NCBI GenBank assembly: GCA_019416685.1 | Contig: DXWV01000037.1 | Coordinates: 62,001-126,000, forward strand | Direction of reading: 5' to 3' | Source: Bacteroides sp. | GTDB taxonomy: Bacteria; Bacteroidota; Bacteroidia; Bacteroidales; Bacteroidaceae | Length of the DNA: 64,000 bases | In this document: in pieces, positions 32,563-42,177 of the stretch | Numbering within the stretch: position 1 is the first letter of the stretch | Layout of the letters: every line of letters starts with the position of its first letter | Notes under the pieces: model-generated | What the model saw: only the letters and a program-made list of their open reading frames with translations | Told to the model about the DNA's origin: nothing | The model's database searches: none | Translations under genes and position numbers: made by a program

Positions 32563-33719
32563 CCAATATTACAACCGGAAGCAACCTCTACGGTGCACTT
32601 TTTTACAATCAGGAGAAGGTGGATAAGGGAGTGGGAACGGTGCTGGCAACGCACATTCTTCGGGAACCGGCAGACGGTAATTTCAATGTGGCGGAAACAG
32701 CGGAAGATATTTTAAGGTGGATGCCCGACCATTTCAGAACTGAAAAACCTGTTATCCATATTTCACTTAATCCCGATCCGAAAGACAATCTTTCAGACGA
32801 ACAGTTATCCGAAATTGCCGGGCATTATATGGATCGCATGGGTTGGGGTGGCCAGCCTTACATTGTTTTCAAGCATTCCGACATTGAGCGGGAACACATA
32901 CATATCGTATCGGTGCAGGTTGGTCAAGATGGGAAGAAGATAAAGGACAGCAAACGTAATGAGCGCAGTGTAGCTATTACAGAAGAACTGGAAAAGGAAT
33001 ACGGTTTACATCCGGCAAAAGGACAAAAGCGTTCCGAGAAATGGCAACTTAAACCTGTGGATTCCACTAAAGGCGACCTGAAACGGCAGATAGCGGCGGT
33101 TATAAAGCCTGCACTATCTATGTGCCGTTTCCAGACATTGGGCGAGTTCCGAGCCTTACTCTCCTTATATAATATAGGCATAGAAGAAGTCCGTGGAGAA
33201 AGGGATGGACACACTTATAGAGGATTACTCTATACGGCATTGAATGCTGATGGCAGAAAAGCGGAAGTTACCCCGCTGAAGTCTTCCCTTTTTGGGAAAT
33301 TCTACGGTTTTGATGCGTTGGAGCAGCACATGAAACAGTCCGGTGAGAAAATAACAAAAGAAAGTAGCCGGGAATATACCCGCCACCGTGTTGCCGAAGC
33401 CTTTTTGGATGCACCCACAGAGAACGCACTACGCGAGAGGCTTCGGGCATATCACATTGACCTCTTTATCCGCCGCAACGATACGGGGCGCATAACGGGG
33501 GTAACTTTCATTGACCATGAGAACAGGTGCGTACTGAATGGTTCTCGTCTGGGAAAAGAGTATTCCGCCAACGTCCTGAATGAACGCTATCCTGAAGCAC
33601 AAAAAACCGGAGCAGATCTGCACGGGGTTTTTGATACAATTCGACCGCAGGAGATTGTAGTTTCAAAGGGTGCTGTACGCAAAAATAAAAAACCGAACAT
33701 TAAACCGGGGTTAAAGTAA
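32556..33719 (+). CDS. mobB: relaxase MobB
   Basis: A 387-residue relaxase of the Bacteroidales MobB (MOBP-like) type. The metal-binding histidines are in VIHISLNPDP (near residue 67) and KHSDIEREHIHIVSVQV (near 104-118), and a tyrosine near the N-terminus (NLYGALFYNQ) is a candidate nicking residue. It would nick oriT and lead the strand into the recipient. The usual next gene, mobC, is 12 kb further on, because a cargo block lies between. Confidence 0.92.
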   Translation: MVANITTGSNLYGALFYNQEKVDKGVGTVLATHILREPADGNFNVAETAEDILRWMPDHFRTEKPVIHISLNPDPKDNLSDEQLSEIAGHYMDRMGWGGQPYIVFKHSDIEREHIHIVSVQVGQDGKKIKDSKRNERSVAITEELEKEYGLHPAKGQKRSEKWQLKPVDSTKGDLKRQIAAVIKPALSMCRFQTLGEFRALLSLYNIGIEEVRGERDGHTYRGLLYTALNADGRKAEVTPLKSSLFGKFYGFDALEQHMKQSGEKITKESSREYTRHRVAEAFLDAPTENALRERLRAYHIDLFIRRNDTGRITGVTFIDHENRCVLNGSRLGKEYSANVLNERYPEAQKTGADLHGVFDTIRPQEIVVSKGAVRKNKKPNIKPGLK

Positions 33720-33867
33720 TAATAAAAGGGGTAATTGACTAAAATACAGCATCATTTAATGTGAAATCCTAATCTACAACAGCCGCAAGATACTGTTATT
33801 AATTCTGAATGAAAACTCTAATGCGACATAAATAGCTTATCTTTGTCGTAGCTTATTTGTAAACGTT

Positions 33868-34791
33868 ATGGTTACAGAACTAAATAATATAATAGATTTC
33901 AATAAATTTATCGGTCTTTCAGTACCTAAAAATAAAGATTTTGAAATTAGTCGGCTTGAAGATCTTAGCGAGGCCATGTTAGACAATGTACCCCCATTTA
34001 GACATCGGCTTTATTCTGTTTGTCTTGCCGAAGAATTAGATATGGAACTCAATATTGGTTACTATAAACGTAATCCACAGGTTCCATATTTATTATTCAA
34101 GTCCCCGTTTCAAATTATGTCTTGGCGTACCCAACCGGGGTTGATAAAAGGTTGGCATTTCCTTTTTACAGAAGATTTTCTTCTGAAATACACACAACTA
34201 ACAGAGATTGTATGTGAATTTCCTTTTCTACAACTTGATAAAGCTATCCCTTTTGAAATAGACACAAAGAATGCTAGTCAATTAGCAGAAATTTTTAGAA
34301 AAATAAATAATGAATACGAAAGTGATGAGTCAGACCGTTTTGAATTAATCGCGTCTTATATCCATGTTCTACTTGTTCATATCCGTCGTCTTTATGACAA
34401 GAGTTTACAAACGGAAAAGGAGTTGCTTATAATGGCAAAGGAAAGCGACCTTACGCTATTTAATAAATTCAAAGACTTATTAAACACCCAAATAAAGGAA
34501 GACGAAACTTTGCCGGAGAATAGCAGAACTGTAGGTTATTATGCCGACCTGCTTTTCGTTCATCCAAACTACCTAAATGCAGTTGTTAAACGCGTGACAG
34601 GCAGTACGGCATTGGGACTTATCCATGAACAAGTTATTACTTTAGCAAAAATCCTATTGCTTCATACTGAATTGACTATAAAAGAAATCGCTTTCCGGCT
34701 TTCTTTCAGTGAAGCAACTCATTTCGGCACTTTCTTTAAAAAATATACGGATCAGACTCCTGCTGAATTCCGCAAAGAAGTCCAGATTTGA
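33868..34791 (+). CDS. AraC-family transcription regulator
   Basis: A 307-residue regulator. The N-terminal 190 residues are a sensing domain, and the C-terminal 100 hold two helix-turn-helix motifs (YYADLLFVHPNYLNAVVKRV and IKEIAFRLSFSEATHFGTFF) ending in TPAEFRKE. Upstream, TATCTTTG at 33838-33845 is a -7 box without a clear -33 box. Just past the gene lie two exact 11-base direct repeats 21 bp apart before the oxidoreductase gene, likely its binding site. The signal is unknown. Confidence 0.88.
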   Translation: MVTELNNIIDFNKFIGLSVPKNKDFEISRLEDLSEAMLDNVPPFRHRLYSVCLAEELDMELNIGYYKRNPQVPYLLFKSPFQIMSWRTQPGLIKGWHFLFTEDFLLKYTQLTEIVCEFPFLQLDKAIPFEIDTKNASQLAEIFRKINNEYESDESDRFELIASYIHVLLVHIRRLYDKSLQTEKELLIMAKESDLTLFNKFKDLLNTQIKEDETLPENSRTVGYYADLLFVHPNYLNAVVKRVTGSTALGLIHEQVITLAKILLLHTELTIKEIAFRLSFSEATHFGTFFKKYTDQTPAEFRKEVQI

Positions 34792-34818
34792 AATTCGCCA
34801 TTCATGGTTTGAAATTCG
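34787..34818 (+). promoter_or_regulatory. AraC-type direct-repeat operator
   Basis: TTTGAAATTCG occurs exactly at 34787-34797 and 34808-34818, a period of 21 bp or two helix turns. The first copy covers the araC-type stop codon. A -7 box TACTTTTG at 34844-34851 lies downstream with no good -33 box, as expected for an activated promoter. The spacing is that of AraC-type half-sites. Confidence 0.65.
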
Positions 34819-34892
34819 TTACTTCTTCCTGATGTTCAGGTTATACTTTTGTATTGTGAATAGAAAAGTATAATTAATTAAAAACATCAGAG

Positions 34893-35711
34893 ATGAAAAA
34901 GACAATTCTAATAACCGGAACATCTACCGGTATCGGACGTGCAGCCGCACTGCATTTTGCAAATAATGGTTGGAACGTTATAGCAACCATGCGTACTCCC
35001 GAAAAGGAAACAGAACTTAACACGGTGGAAAACATTACTGTCAGCCGCCTTGATCTTGAAGATGTACCCAGCATTGAAAAGTCAATAAACGATGCTATCG
35101 ACAAATTCGGACAAATAGATGTTGTTGTAAATAATGCGGCATTCGGGCAGTTCGGCCCATTTGAAGCCATTACACCGGAGCAGGTTCGTAAACAGTTCGA
35201 TGTAAACGTCTTCGGAACAATGAATGTAATCAGGGCTATACTCCCACATTTCCGCAAAAATAAGGCGGGCATGATTCTGAATGTAAGTTCAGCCGGAGGA
35301 AGGATTGGCTTACCATTAATGTCTATCTATATGGCATCCAAATTTGCTTTGGAAGGTTTTTCCGAATCATTATCTTATGAACTGGCATCTCAGAATATTG
35401 TAGTAAAATTAGTTGAACCCGGAGGTGTTGATACCCCATTCAACACAAAAGCGTTCGGAAATTTTTCACACAACCCAGCCATACCGGATTACGACGATTA
35501 TGCGGCAGCCTACAGTAAAAAAACGGACGCCATGCGTTCAGATTTAACTTCGCCCGAAGAAGTAGCCGAAGGAATATATACTGCCGTAACAGACGGTCAA
35601 GACACTCTCCGTTATGCCGTAGGTGACGATGCCAAAGGTTGGATACAAGCCCGTACAAGTATGTCCGATTCGGAATATACCCCGTACATGAGAGAAATTT
35701 TCAAAGTTTAA
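34893..35711 (+). CDS. short-chain dehydrogenase/reductase
   Basis: A 272-residue classical SDR. The NAD(P) site ITGTSTGIGRAAALHF is at residues 7-22, the NNA motif (VVNNAAFGQFG) follows, and the catalytic YxxxK is in IYMASKFALEG with the Ser in NVSSAGGRIG. It reduces or oxidises a hydroxyl/carbonyl group of an unknown substrate in the cytoplasm. It is the first gene controlled by the adjacent AraC-type operator. Confidence 0.92.
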   Translation: MKKTILITGTSTGIGRAAALHFANNGWNVIATMRTPEKETELNTVENITVSRLDLEDVPSIEKSINDAIDKFGQIDVVVNNAAFGQFGPFEAITPEQVRKQFDVNVFGTMNVIRAILPHFRKNKAGMILNVSSAGGRIGLPLMSIYMASKFALEGFSESLSYELASQNIVVKLVEPGGVDTPFNTKAFGNFSHNPAIPDYDDYAAAYSKKTDAMRSDLTSPEEVAEGIYTAVTDGQDTLRYAVGDDAKGWIQARTSMSDSEYTPYMREIFKV

Positions 35712-35724
35712 TCAAGTATTATTT

Positions 35725-36732
35725 ATGAAAGAAAAAATAAAACCTATCCTCCTAATCGGAGGATATGGTTCTGTAGGCTCAAAAGCAGTGGATTTGTTGC
35801 ATCAATATTATCCTGATATACCGTTGGTTATCGCTGGCAGAAATCCTCATAAGGCAAAAAAACTGATAGATTCGATTAGTAATTCAAGTGTTATTTCTGT
35901 CGATCTAAAAAGAAAAGACCTCGGAATACCGGACGATATGCAGTTTTCCGCTGTTGCAGCCTACATGAACGATACAACACTTCATGCACAAAAATACGCA
36001 CAAGCAAAAGGTATCCCTTATGTAACTGTTGCAGGTAGTGTTGCTGAATTGGGAATGGCATTAGCTTTTTATGTAAATAACGGGCAGGATGCTTCGGTTG
36101 TTCTATCCAGTCAATGGATGGGTGGAATACCGGACGCACTGGCAATGGATTATGCCAAACAATTCCGGCAGATTGATTCAATAAAAATAACCGCCATCAA
36201 CGATCCTTTAGACGAATTTGGAGAAGGCTCAGATGAAGAAGAAATAAAATCAATCTTCATTATCAATCCGTACTCAATAGCCATAGAAGACGGAATATAT
36301 AAATGGTTGAAGACGGACAAAGAGAAAAAATATAGAGTTAGAACTATTGACGGTTCAGAGTATGATGCTTACTCGTTCCCTATCGCTGATATTTTAAGCC
36401 TTGAAAATGGAGTAACTGCCGATTCTATTAAGTTTTATACTGCTGAAGGTAAAAGTTACGGAACAAAACAGTCAAAGGGGGTAACACATGATATTATTAT
36501 TGAAATGTCAGGCATTGCAGAAGACGGTAAAGCCAAAATATTACATACAGAAATCATTTATCCCAAAGGGCAAGCTCATATGACCGCTTTAGGTAGCATA
36601 ATTGCGCTTGAACAAGTAATGGGCTTAATGTCAGCAGTCAAACCGAATATTTACTTAGGGGCTAATTTATTGGATATCTCCCTTTTAAAGCGAAGACTTG
36701 AAGAGCAGGGTGCATTTTATTTAAGTGAATAA
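35725..36732 (+). CDS. saccharopine dehydrogenase-like NAD(P)-binding protein
   Basis: A 335-residue protein with an N-terminal Rossmann fold (ILLIGGYGSVGSKAVDLLHQ, then PLVIAGRNPHKAKKL), the pattern of the saccharopine dehydrogenase NADP-binding family. The family covers many oxidoreductases, so lysine metabolism is not implied. It follows the SDR by 13 bases and is probably cotranscribed. Substrate unknown. Confidence 0.8.
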   Translation: MKEKIKPILLIGGYGSVGSKAVDLLHQYYPDIPLVIAGRNPHKAKKLIDSISNSSVISVDLKRKDLGIPDDMQFSAVAAYMNDTTLHAQKYAQAKGIPYVTVAGSVAELGMALAFYVNNGQDASVVLSSQWMGGIPDALAMDYAKQFRQIDSIKITAINDPLDEFGEGSDEEEIKSIFIINPYSIAIEDGIYKWLKTDKEKKYRVRTIDGSEYDAYSFPIADILSLENGVTADSIKFYTAEGKSYGTKQSKGVTHDIIIEMSGIAEDGKAKILHTEIIYPKGQAHMTALGSIIALEQVMGLMSAVKPNIYLGANLLDISLLKRRLEEQGAFYLSE

Positions 36733-36776
36733 AAATAGTGAAGTCCGCATATTGGATTGATCATGCGCTTTTGTAG

Positions 36777-36829
36777 AAACAGGAAGGGGGATTCAGGTAA
36801 ATGAATTCGTACCCCTTTCTGTTTTCGCC
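36777..36829 (+). terminator. hairpin after the SDR pair
   Basis: AACAGGAAGGGG pairs with CCCCTTTCTGTT (one G-U pair) and is followed by TTTTCGCC. It ends about 20 bases before the next start, so may attenuate rather than fully stop transcription. Confidence 0.45.
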
Positions 36830-36846
36830 ATAAATAATAAACAAAT

Positions 36847-37956
36847 ATGAAAAGAAGAATGTGGATAATAGTTTCAATCATAGTTTTTCTTGCTATTGCA
36901 GGAGTTGTTTTCGTAAATCAACCAAGTTTTGGTAGAATCCCTCGTGGAGAACGGTTAGAAAGGATAAAAAAATCGCCTAATTATCAAAACGGAGAGTTCC
37001 AAAACTTGCACGAAACACCGCAGGTTACATCCGGTAAAGGTTATTTTGCCAGCCTTGTTGAATTTTTATTCAAGAAAAAAGAACGATTAAAACCGGAAAA
37101 TGATTTACCGGCATATAAAACCGACTTATGGAAATTGGACAGAAGCGAAAACTGTTTGATTTGGTTTGGCCACTCATCATACTTACTTCAAGTTGATGGA
37201 GTCCGTATACTGGTCGATCCGGTTTTCAGCAAAGCCGCATCGCCTGTATCTTTTGTCAATAAGTCATTTAAAGGCACAGACATATATACACCGAATGATA
37301 TACCGGATGTGGATTATCTGATAATAAGTCATGACCACTGGGATCATTTGGACTATAGAACAGTAATGGCGTTAAAAGATCGTATTGGCAAGGTTATATG
37401 CGGGTTAGGTATCGGAGAACATTTTGAATACTGGGGCTTTGATAATAACAACATTGTTGAACTGGATTGGGATGAAAATATAAGTTTTGGCAATAACCTT
37501 ACAGTTCACTGCTTTCCGGCAAGGCACTTCTCCGGTCGGGGGGTATCTCCGAATCAATCTTTATGGGCTTCTTTCTTATTGGAAACTCCATTGATAAAAA
37601 TTTATGTCGGAGGGGATAGTGGTTATGATACTCACTTTGAAAAAATAGGAAAACTATTTGGAGAAATAGATTTGGCTATACTCGAAGCCGGTCAATATGA
37701 TAAAGATTGGAAATATATTCATATGATGCCGGAGGAAGTTTTGCAGGCTACAAGAGATTTGAACGCTAAGAAATTATTGCCTGTCCATAACTCAAAATAT
37801 GCGCTTGCAAATCATCCTTGGGATGAGCCATTGGCTAAAATTTCCGAATTACGTGATAGTACTAAATTTCAATTACTAACCCCGTTAATTGGTGAAAAGG
37901 TGATGCTGAACGATCATATTTCGACTTTTAATAATTGGTGGGAAAGTCAGAAATAG
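36847..37956 (+). CDS. membrane-anchored metallo-beta-lactamase-fold hydrolase
   Basis: A 369-residue protein with an N-terminal membrane helix (MWIIVSIIVFLAIAGVVFV) and a metallo-beta-lactamase domain. The HxHxDH motif is SHDHWDHLDY at about residues 160-170; GHSSYLLQVDGVRILVDPVF and the later GGDSGYDTHF complete the metal site. The plan is that of UlaG/NAPE-PLD-like enzymes, which cut phosphodiester or lactone bonds. The substrate is not known. It is 12 bases from the following aldo/keto reductase. Confidence 0.85.
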   Translation: MKRRMWIIVSIIVFLAIAGVVFVNQPSFGRIPRGERLERIKKSPNYQNGEFQNLHETPQVTSGKGYFASLVEFLFKKKERLKPENDLPAYKTDLWKLDRSENCLIWFGHSSYLLQVDGVRILVDPVFSKAASPVSFVNKSFKGTDIYTPNDIPDVDYLIISHDHWDHLDYRTVMALKDRIGKVICGLGIGEHFEYWGFDNNNIVELDWDENISFGNNLTVHCFPARHFSGRGVSPNQSLWASFLLETPLIKIYVGGDSGYDTHFEKIGKLFGEIDLAILEAGQYDKDWKYIHMMPEEVLQATRDLNAKKLLPVHNSKYALANHPWDEPLAKISELRDSTKFQLLTPLIGEKVMLNDHISTFNNWWESQK

Positions 37957-37968
37957 AATCATAGAAAT

Positions 37969-39273
37969 ATGGAAGATCCTGGAAAAGATAAAAAAATGAC
38001 TCGCAGAAAAATGTTAAAGTATCTGGGAGCAGGAACAGCCACATCAATAGGTGTTGTTTATGGATTAAATAAAGCTATAACAATGTTATCATCAAAACAG
38101 AATATCGAAATAACAGGAATCTCGGAGAATCAAATGAATATTCCTGTAGAATATCGTACAGTTTCTAAAAGTGGAACTAAGCTAAGTACTATTGGCATTG
38201 GTTCCGGACAAATATTGGATATGCCTGTAAAGGAAGCCATTGATTTATTCGAATTTGCAACAGAGCATGGGATTAATTTTGTAGATCTGGCAGTGCCATA
38301 TGTAAACTCATTAGAAACATTCGGAAAAGCCCTGAAAGGAAGGCGTGAAAAATGGAAAATACAAATGCACTTAGGATGTATATTCCGCAACGGACAATAC
38401 ATGAGAAGTCGCAATCTTACCCATGTGAAAAAAGGCTTTGAAGAACAATTGAATTTATTAGGTACAGATTATGCTGATTTTGCTCTAATCCATTATGTAG
38501 ATGATGAAAATGACTTCGATAGGGTATTTTCTTCCGGTATCTTTGATTATGCAAGAAAATTAAAGGAAGATGGGGTGATTCGCCATTTAGGGTTTGCATC
38601 TCATAATGTAGATATAGCAAATAAATTTATTGAGGCCTGCGAAATAGATACATTCCTATTCAGTATCAATCCCGCATATGATTTTGACCCCGTGCAAAAT
38701 GCGCCAATGGGTGGAGGCTTTTCTATGGGTGATAGTTCGTCTATCGCAGAAGCAAGGATGAATCTATACAAAAAGTGTGAAGCGCAGGGTATCGGAATCG
38801 TTGTTATGAAGGCATTGGCTGGTGGCAGGCTTCTAAATGAGCAATCATCACCTTTTAAACGCGCTATGACAATACCCCAATGTTTGCAATATTGCTTTGA
38901 TCGTCCGGCTGTACTATCCTCTCTTGTAGGAATACGCTCTAAAGAAGAACTAAGAGATGTCTTACAATACTATAACACAACAACAGAGGAAAGAGATTAC
39001 TCTTTTATCGCAGATATGCGCCCGGAAAGGATGAAGAGTGAGTGTGTTTATTGTAATCATTGCCTACCATGTCCAAGAAATATTAATATAGGATATGTTA
39101 GTAAATTATTGGATTTAGCAAAAGCAGGAGATGAACTAGCCAAAAAACATTATCGTTCCTTATCAAATAAGGCTTCAGATTGCACCCAATGCGGTGTTTG
39201 CGAGAAGAACTGCCCGTTTGGAGTAAATATACGAGATAGAATGCAAGAAGCGATCAAAGTGTTTGGACGATAA
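37969..39273 (+). CDS. Tat-exported aldo/keto reductase with two 4Fe-4S clusters
   Basis: A 434-residue protein. TRRKMLKYLGAGTATSIGVV at the N-terminus is a twin-arginine signal. The middle is an aldo/keto reductase TIM barrel (FVDLAVPYVNSLETFGKAL, LIHYVDDEND). The C-terminus has ferredoxin-like clusters: CVYCNHCLPCPRN and CTQCGVCEKNCPF. It probably transfers electrons to an unknown carbonyl substrate outside the cytoplasm. It completes the redox cluster, 12 bases after the hydrolase. Confidence 0.9.
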   Translation: MEDPGKDKKMTRRKMLKYLGAGTATSIGVVYGLNKAITMLSSKQNIEITGISENQMNIPVEYRTVSKSGTKLSTIGIGSGQILDMPVKEAIDLFEFATEHGINFVDLAVPYVNSLETFGKALKGRREKWKIQMHLGCIFRNGQYMRSRNLTHVKKGFEEQLNLLGTDYADFALIHYVDDENDFDRVFSSGIFDYARKLKEDGVIRHLGFASHNVDIANKFIEACEIDTFLFSINPAYDFDPVQNAPMGGGFSMGDSSSIAEARMNLYKKCEAQGIGIVVMKALAGGRLLNEQSSPFKRAMTIPQCLQYCFDRPAVLSSLVGIRSKEELRDVLQYYNTTTEERDYSFIADMRPERMKSECVYCNHCLPCPRNINIGYVSKLLDLAKAGDELAKKHYRSLSNKASDCTQCGVCEKNCPFGVNIRDRMQEAIKVFGR

Positions 39274-39357
39274 CTTATCCCAGCAACTTTAGACATAAAA
39301 ATAAAACATTATTCAAACGACAATTATTGTTTTCCCTACATAAATGTATTACGGAAT

Positions 39358-39777
39358 ATGAAAGAGATGATAAAATTATTGCGTACGGGAAGATACTCCT
39401 GTGTAATTACAAACGGTGATGAAACTCGTACTTTTACCAAGCGAGGATTAGCAGACTTACATGAATTGTTGCTGAACAATTCTCCGTTCTTGAATGGAGC
39501 TTCGATAGCCGACAAAGTTATTGGTAAGGCAGCGGCGGCATTATTGATAATGGGAAGAATAAAGCGATTGTACGCTATCGTAATAAGTGAACCTGCCTTG
39601 TCTCTATTACTAGAAAACAAGATTGAAGTTAAGTTTTTCAAAAGGGTTCCTTATATCGAAAACAGGGATAAAAGCGGTTGGTGTCCAATGGAATTAGCCG
39701 TGCACGACAAGAAACTATCCGAGATAGGTCCTATCGTTGATGATTTTATCTGTCAGTTAAAAAATGCAGATCGTTAG
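39358..39777 (+). CDS. DUF1893-domain protein
   Basis: A 139-residue cytoplasmic protein matching DUF1893 (SCVITNGDETRTFTKRGLADLHELL, then ADKVIGKAAAALLIMG). The family resembles cytidine-deaminase-like folds but has no confirmed activity. It lies 47 bases before an ECF transporter S-component gene, so the two may be linked by function in vitamin or nucleoside uptake. That link is inference. Confidence 0.8.
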   Translation: MKEMIKLLRTGRYSCVITNGDETRTFTKRGLADLHELLLNNSPFLNGASIADKVIGKAAAALLIMGRIKRLYAIVISEPALSLLLENKIEVKFFKRVPYIENRDKSGWCPMELAVHDKKLSEIGPIVDDFICQLKNADR

Positions 39778-39824
39778 AATAACGACTGATTGATTGTTTT
39801 TCAATAACTAAAATTCATGATGTA

Positions 39825-40334
39825 ATGAAAACAAAAACATTGAATTTATACTCGCTGAATTATAAGAATGTAAAAACTTACTATCTGGCGACTCTATTCG
39901 TTGTAGGAAATATCCTGTTACCCCAATTATTCCATCTTGTCCCACAAGGCGGTGTAACATGGCTTCCGGTCTATTTTTTCACGCTCATCGCAGCCTATAA
40001 ATACGGGTGGAAAGTTGGCTTGCTGACAGCCATACTTTCTCCGGTGCTAAATTTAGTTCTTTTCGGTATGCCGTCGCCAGCTGTACTTCCAGCCATATTG
40101 ATTAAATCATCTTTGCTTGCTTTGTCTGCCAGTCTCGCAGCGAACCGTTTTAATCGGATTTCAATTCCTATCCTTATTGGGATTGTTCTTGCATACCAGA
40201 TTACAGGAACATTGATTGAATGGCCTATCTCCGGAAGTTTATATACTGCGTTTCAGGATTTCCGCATAGCTATACCAGGAATGCTTTTGCAGGTATTTGG
40301 TGGTTATGCGATTATGAAATATGTGCCTAATTAA
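39825..40334 (+). CDS. ECF transporter S component
   Basis: A 169-residue membrane protein with about five or six helices. The pattern TYYLATLFVVGNILLPQLFH, FFTLIAAYKYGWKVGLLTAIL and the AILIKSSLLALSASLAANRF segment are those of substrate-binding S components of ECF vitamin transporters. No energising module is in the window, so it would use a chromosomal one. No riboswitch is visible in the short upstream gap. Substrate unknown. Confidence 0.82.
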   Translation: MKTKTLNLYSLNYKNVKTYYLATLFVVGNILLPQLFHLVPQGGVTWLPVYFFTLIAAYKYGWKVGLLTAILSPVLNLVLFGMPSPAVLPAILIKSSLLALSASLAANRFNRISIPILIGIVLAYQITGTLIEWPISGSLYTAFQDFRIAIPGMLLQVFGGYAIMKYVPN

Positions 40335-40419
40335 AAGCAAATGGTTCAATAATATGGAAATAGACCTGTGGAAAATATAAAAATATAATAATTTTCTTAC
40401 AACCTAAAATATTGACATT

Positions 40420-41322
40420 ATGATAGATTTTGTCGAAAAACTCCAAAAAGAAATCAGGCGGAAAATCCAACAGATTGAGGCCGAGGATAAGAATATACTG
40501 AAAAAATCCCTTGATGCCTCGCACGTACTGGGGAGCGCTTTCGACAAGTTGAAAGAATTTATTATAGAATACAAATTTAAGGATGAGGACGAAGAAATAC
40601 TATTTTTCAAAGAGGTAAAACCTAAGATATTTTGTCATCTCATCTATTACAGAAAGGTATATAATATCGAGATGCACCGCCCTGTTGCCAGCATTGAAGC
40701 ACAGATAGAGTATCTGAAAACGAAAATGGATGCCATTCAGGAATTTAATAATAAAATTCTGGATTTTTACCGCTACTATCGTTCCGGTGCAAACTTTTTA
40801 GATGCCGCCTACTTCGTACGTGGCAAACCCGATACAGAACAATATTTGGAAACATTCTATTATGAACGCGATCCTCAGTTCTCAACCAATGCCGACTTTA
40901 AAGTAGCCAAGATTATAGCAAATGATATGTTGCAGGCATATTTGCTATCTGAATTGGAGTTGTTGGATAACTCCATGTAAAAACCCAACAATACTTCTTT
41001 TCCAAAGGTCAAATTAACATGGACAGGAAGTAAAACAGAACTCATTGAACTAATCTATGCTTTGGATACTGAAGGTTGTTTCAATAATGGTAAGATACCT
41101 TTAACACAAATAGCAGCCTATTTTGAAAACATTTTCAATATAGATTTGGGTAACAATATTGCCCGCAATTTCTACGATATGCGTATCCGAAATCAACCTA
41201 CACCTTTCCTTGACCGTCTGCGTGAAGAAATACGCAAACGAATGGATAACACCAAGCCGGGAGCAAAAGGTAAGGATGAAGACAAGGAAAAAAATAAAGA
41301 TAAAGGCAAGGACAATGAATAA
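40420..41322 (+). pseudogene. rteC: rteC broken by an in-frame stop codon
   Basis: RteC is the regulator that controls excision functions of CTnDOT-type elements. Here a 300-codon frame is interrupted by TAA at 40978-40980. Before it lie 186 codons with the RteC pattern (FCHLIYYRKVYNIEMHRP, NFLDAAYFVRG). After it, still in frame, the C-terminal part continues (SFPKVKLTWTGSKTELIELIYALD and IAAYFENIFNIDLGN). No frameshift is needed. Neither piece alone has the full protein. It is a nonsense mutation or a readthrough case. Confidence 0.85.
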
Positions 41323-41341
41323 TAACGAACTTAAAACAGAT

Positions 41342-41896
41342 ATGAATATGAGAAGAATTTTATTATTACCATTGCTCGCGTTGTTGTTCTCCTGTGGAGG
41401 TGAAACAAGCAAGTATGAAAAACTGATTGCCGATGTTGTACAAACAGACGGTGGTGTAAAAATCGACCTTAATTTCAAGGCAGACAAACTCGAAGAAATC
41501 AGGCAGATTACTATTGCTGACAGTATCAAAATTATCACTGATGAATTTAATGCTGAAAGGGGTAAGCAAATTGCATCACTTGAAAAAACACTCAGTGTAT
41601 TTACTGAAAACATTGAAAAAGCGAAAGCAGCCAGCAGACCGTCCCAAGTGATGATAGATTCTTATCAATCCAGTATCGACAAAACAAACGAACGGATTGA
41701 TACGCTTAAAAAAAGTGTGCCGAATGAACTCGCAAAATACGCAAATAGGGATGTAAACGAAATATTGGCAGTAGTAGTCCGCTGTACTTATACAATCGAC
41801 GAACCGCTGACCAAGAAAAGGGCTACCGAAACATTCGATTTTTTTCTTTCACCGGATGCGACAAAGTTTTATTCAAAAAAAAGAGTGAAAGAATAG
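41342..41896 (+). CDS. small lipoprotein of unknown function
   Basis: A 184-residue exported lipoprotein. The signal MNMRRILLLPLLALLFSCGG ends in a lipobox. The mature part is helical and charged (FKADKLEEIRQITIADSI, IASLEKTLSVFTENIEKA), suggesting a coiled coil. An earlier start at 41315 is possible, overlapping the rteC end. A terminator follows. No known family is recognised. Confidence 0.7.
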   Translation: MNMRRILLLPLLALLFSCGGETSKYEKLIADVVQTDGGVKIDLNFKADKLEEIRQITIADSIKIITDEFNAERGKQIASLEKTLSVFTENIEKAKAASRPSQVMIDSYQSSIDKTNERIDTLKKSVPNELAKYANRDVNEILAVVVRCTYTIDEPLTKKRATETFDFFLSPDATKFYSKKRVKE

Positions 41897-41917
41897 ATTA
41901 TACCTTATTTACTACTT

Positions 41918-41960
41918 AGTCCGTATTTTGCTTTTAATATAGCGAATACGGACTTTTTTA
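41918..41960 (+). terminator. intrinsic terminator after the lipoprotein gene
   Basis: AGTCCGTATT and AATACGGACT pair perfectly (10 bp) and run into TTTTTT. It closes the rteC/lipoprotein group. The remaining 200 bases to 42121 hold no gene. Confidence 0.8.
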
Positions 41961-42121
41961 TGTTTTTGAATATTAAAAAGTAAAGTTCAGGTTTGTCTAT
42001 TATGCAGCCTATTCAAAAGAAGAAACGACGGTATGGTAGGCAGATGTGATATTCCAGTAATCATGTTTTTTTAACTATATATGATGTTGTTTTGATAGTA
42101 TCTGATTTGTAGTTATTTATA

Positions 42122-42153
42122 TTTGAGCAATATCTGTTTTTTTTGTAATTTTG
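42122..42153 (+). promoter_or_regulatory. promoter of the ABC-3C operon
   Basis: TTTG at 42122-42125 and TAATTTTG at 42146-42153 are 20 bases apart, an exact Bacteroidetes promoter. Transcription should start near 42160, 18 bases before the first gene. The three genes behind it are tightly packed, so this should drive all of them. Confidence 0.75.
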
Positions 42154-42177
42154 CAGCAATGGTATTAAGAAATAATT

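Noticed and set aside
39778..39824. Vitamin riboswitch before the ECF S-component
   Set aside because: The gap of 47 bases is too short and shows no recognisable fold.
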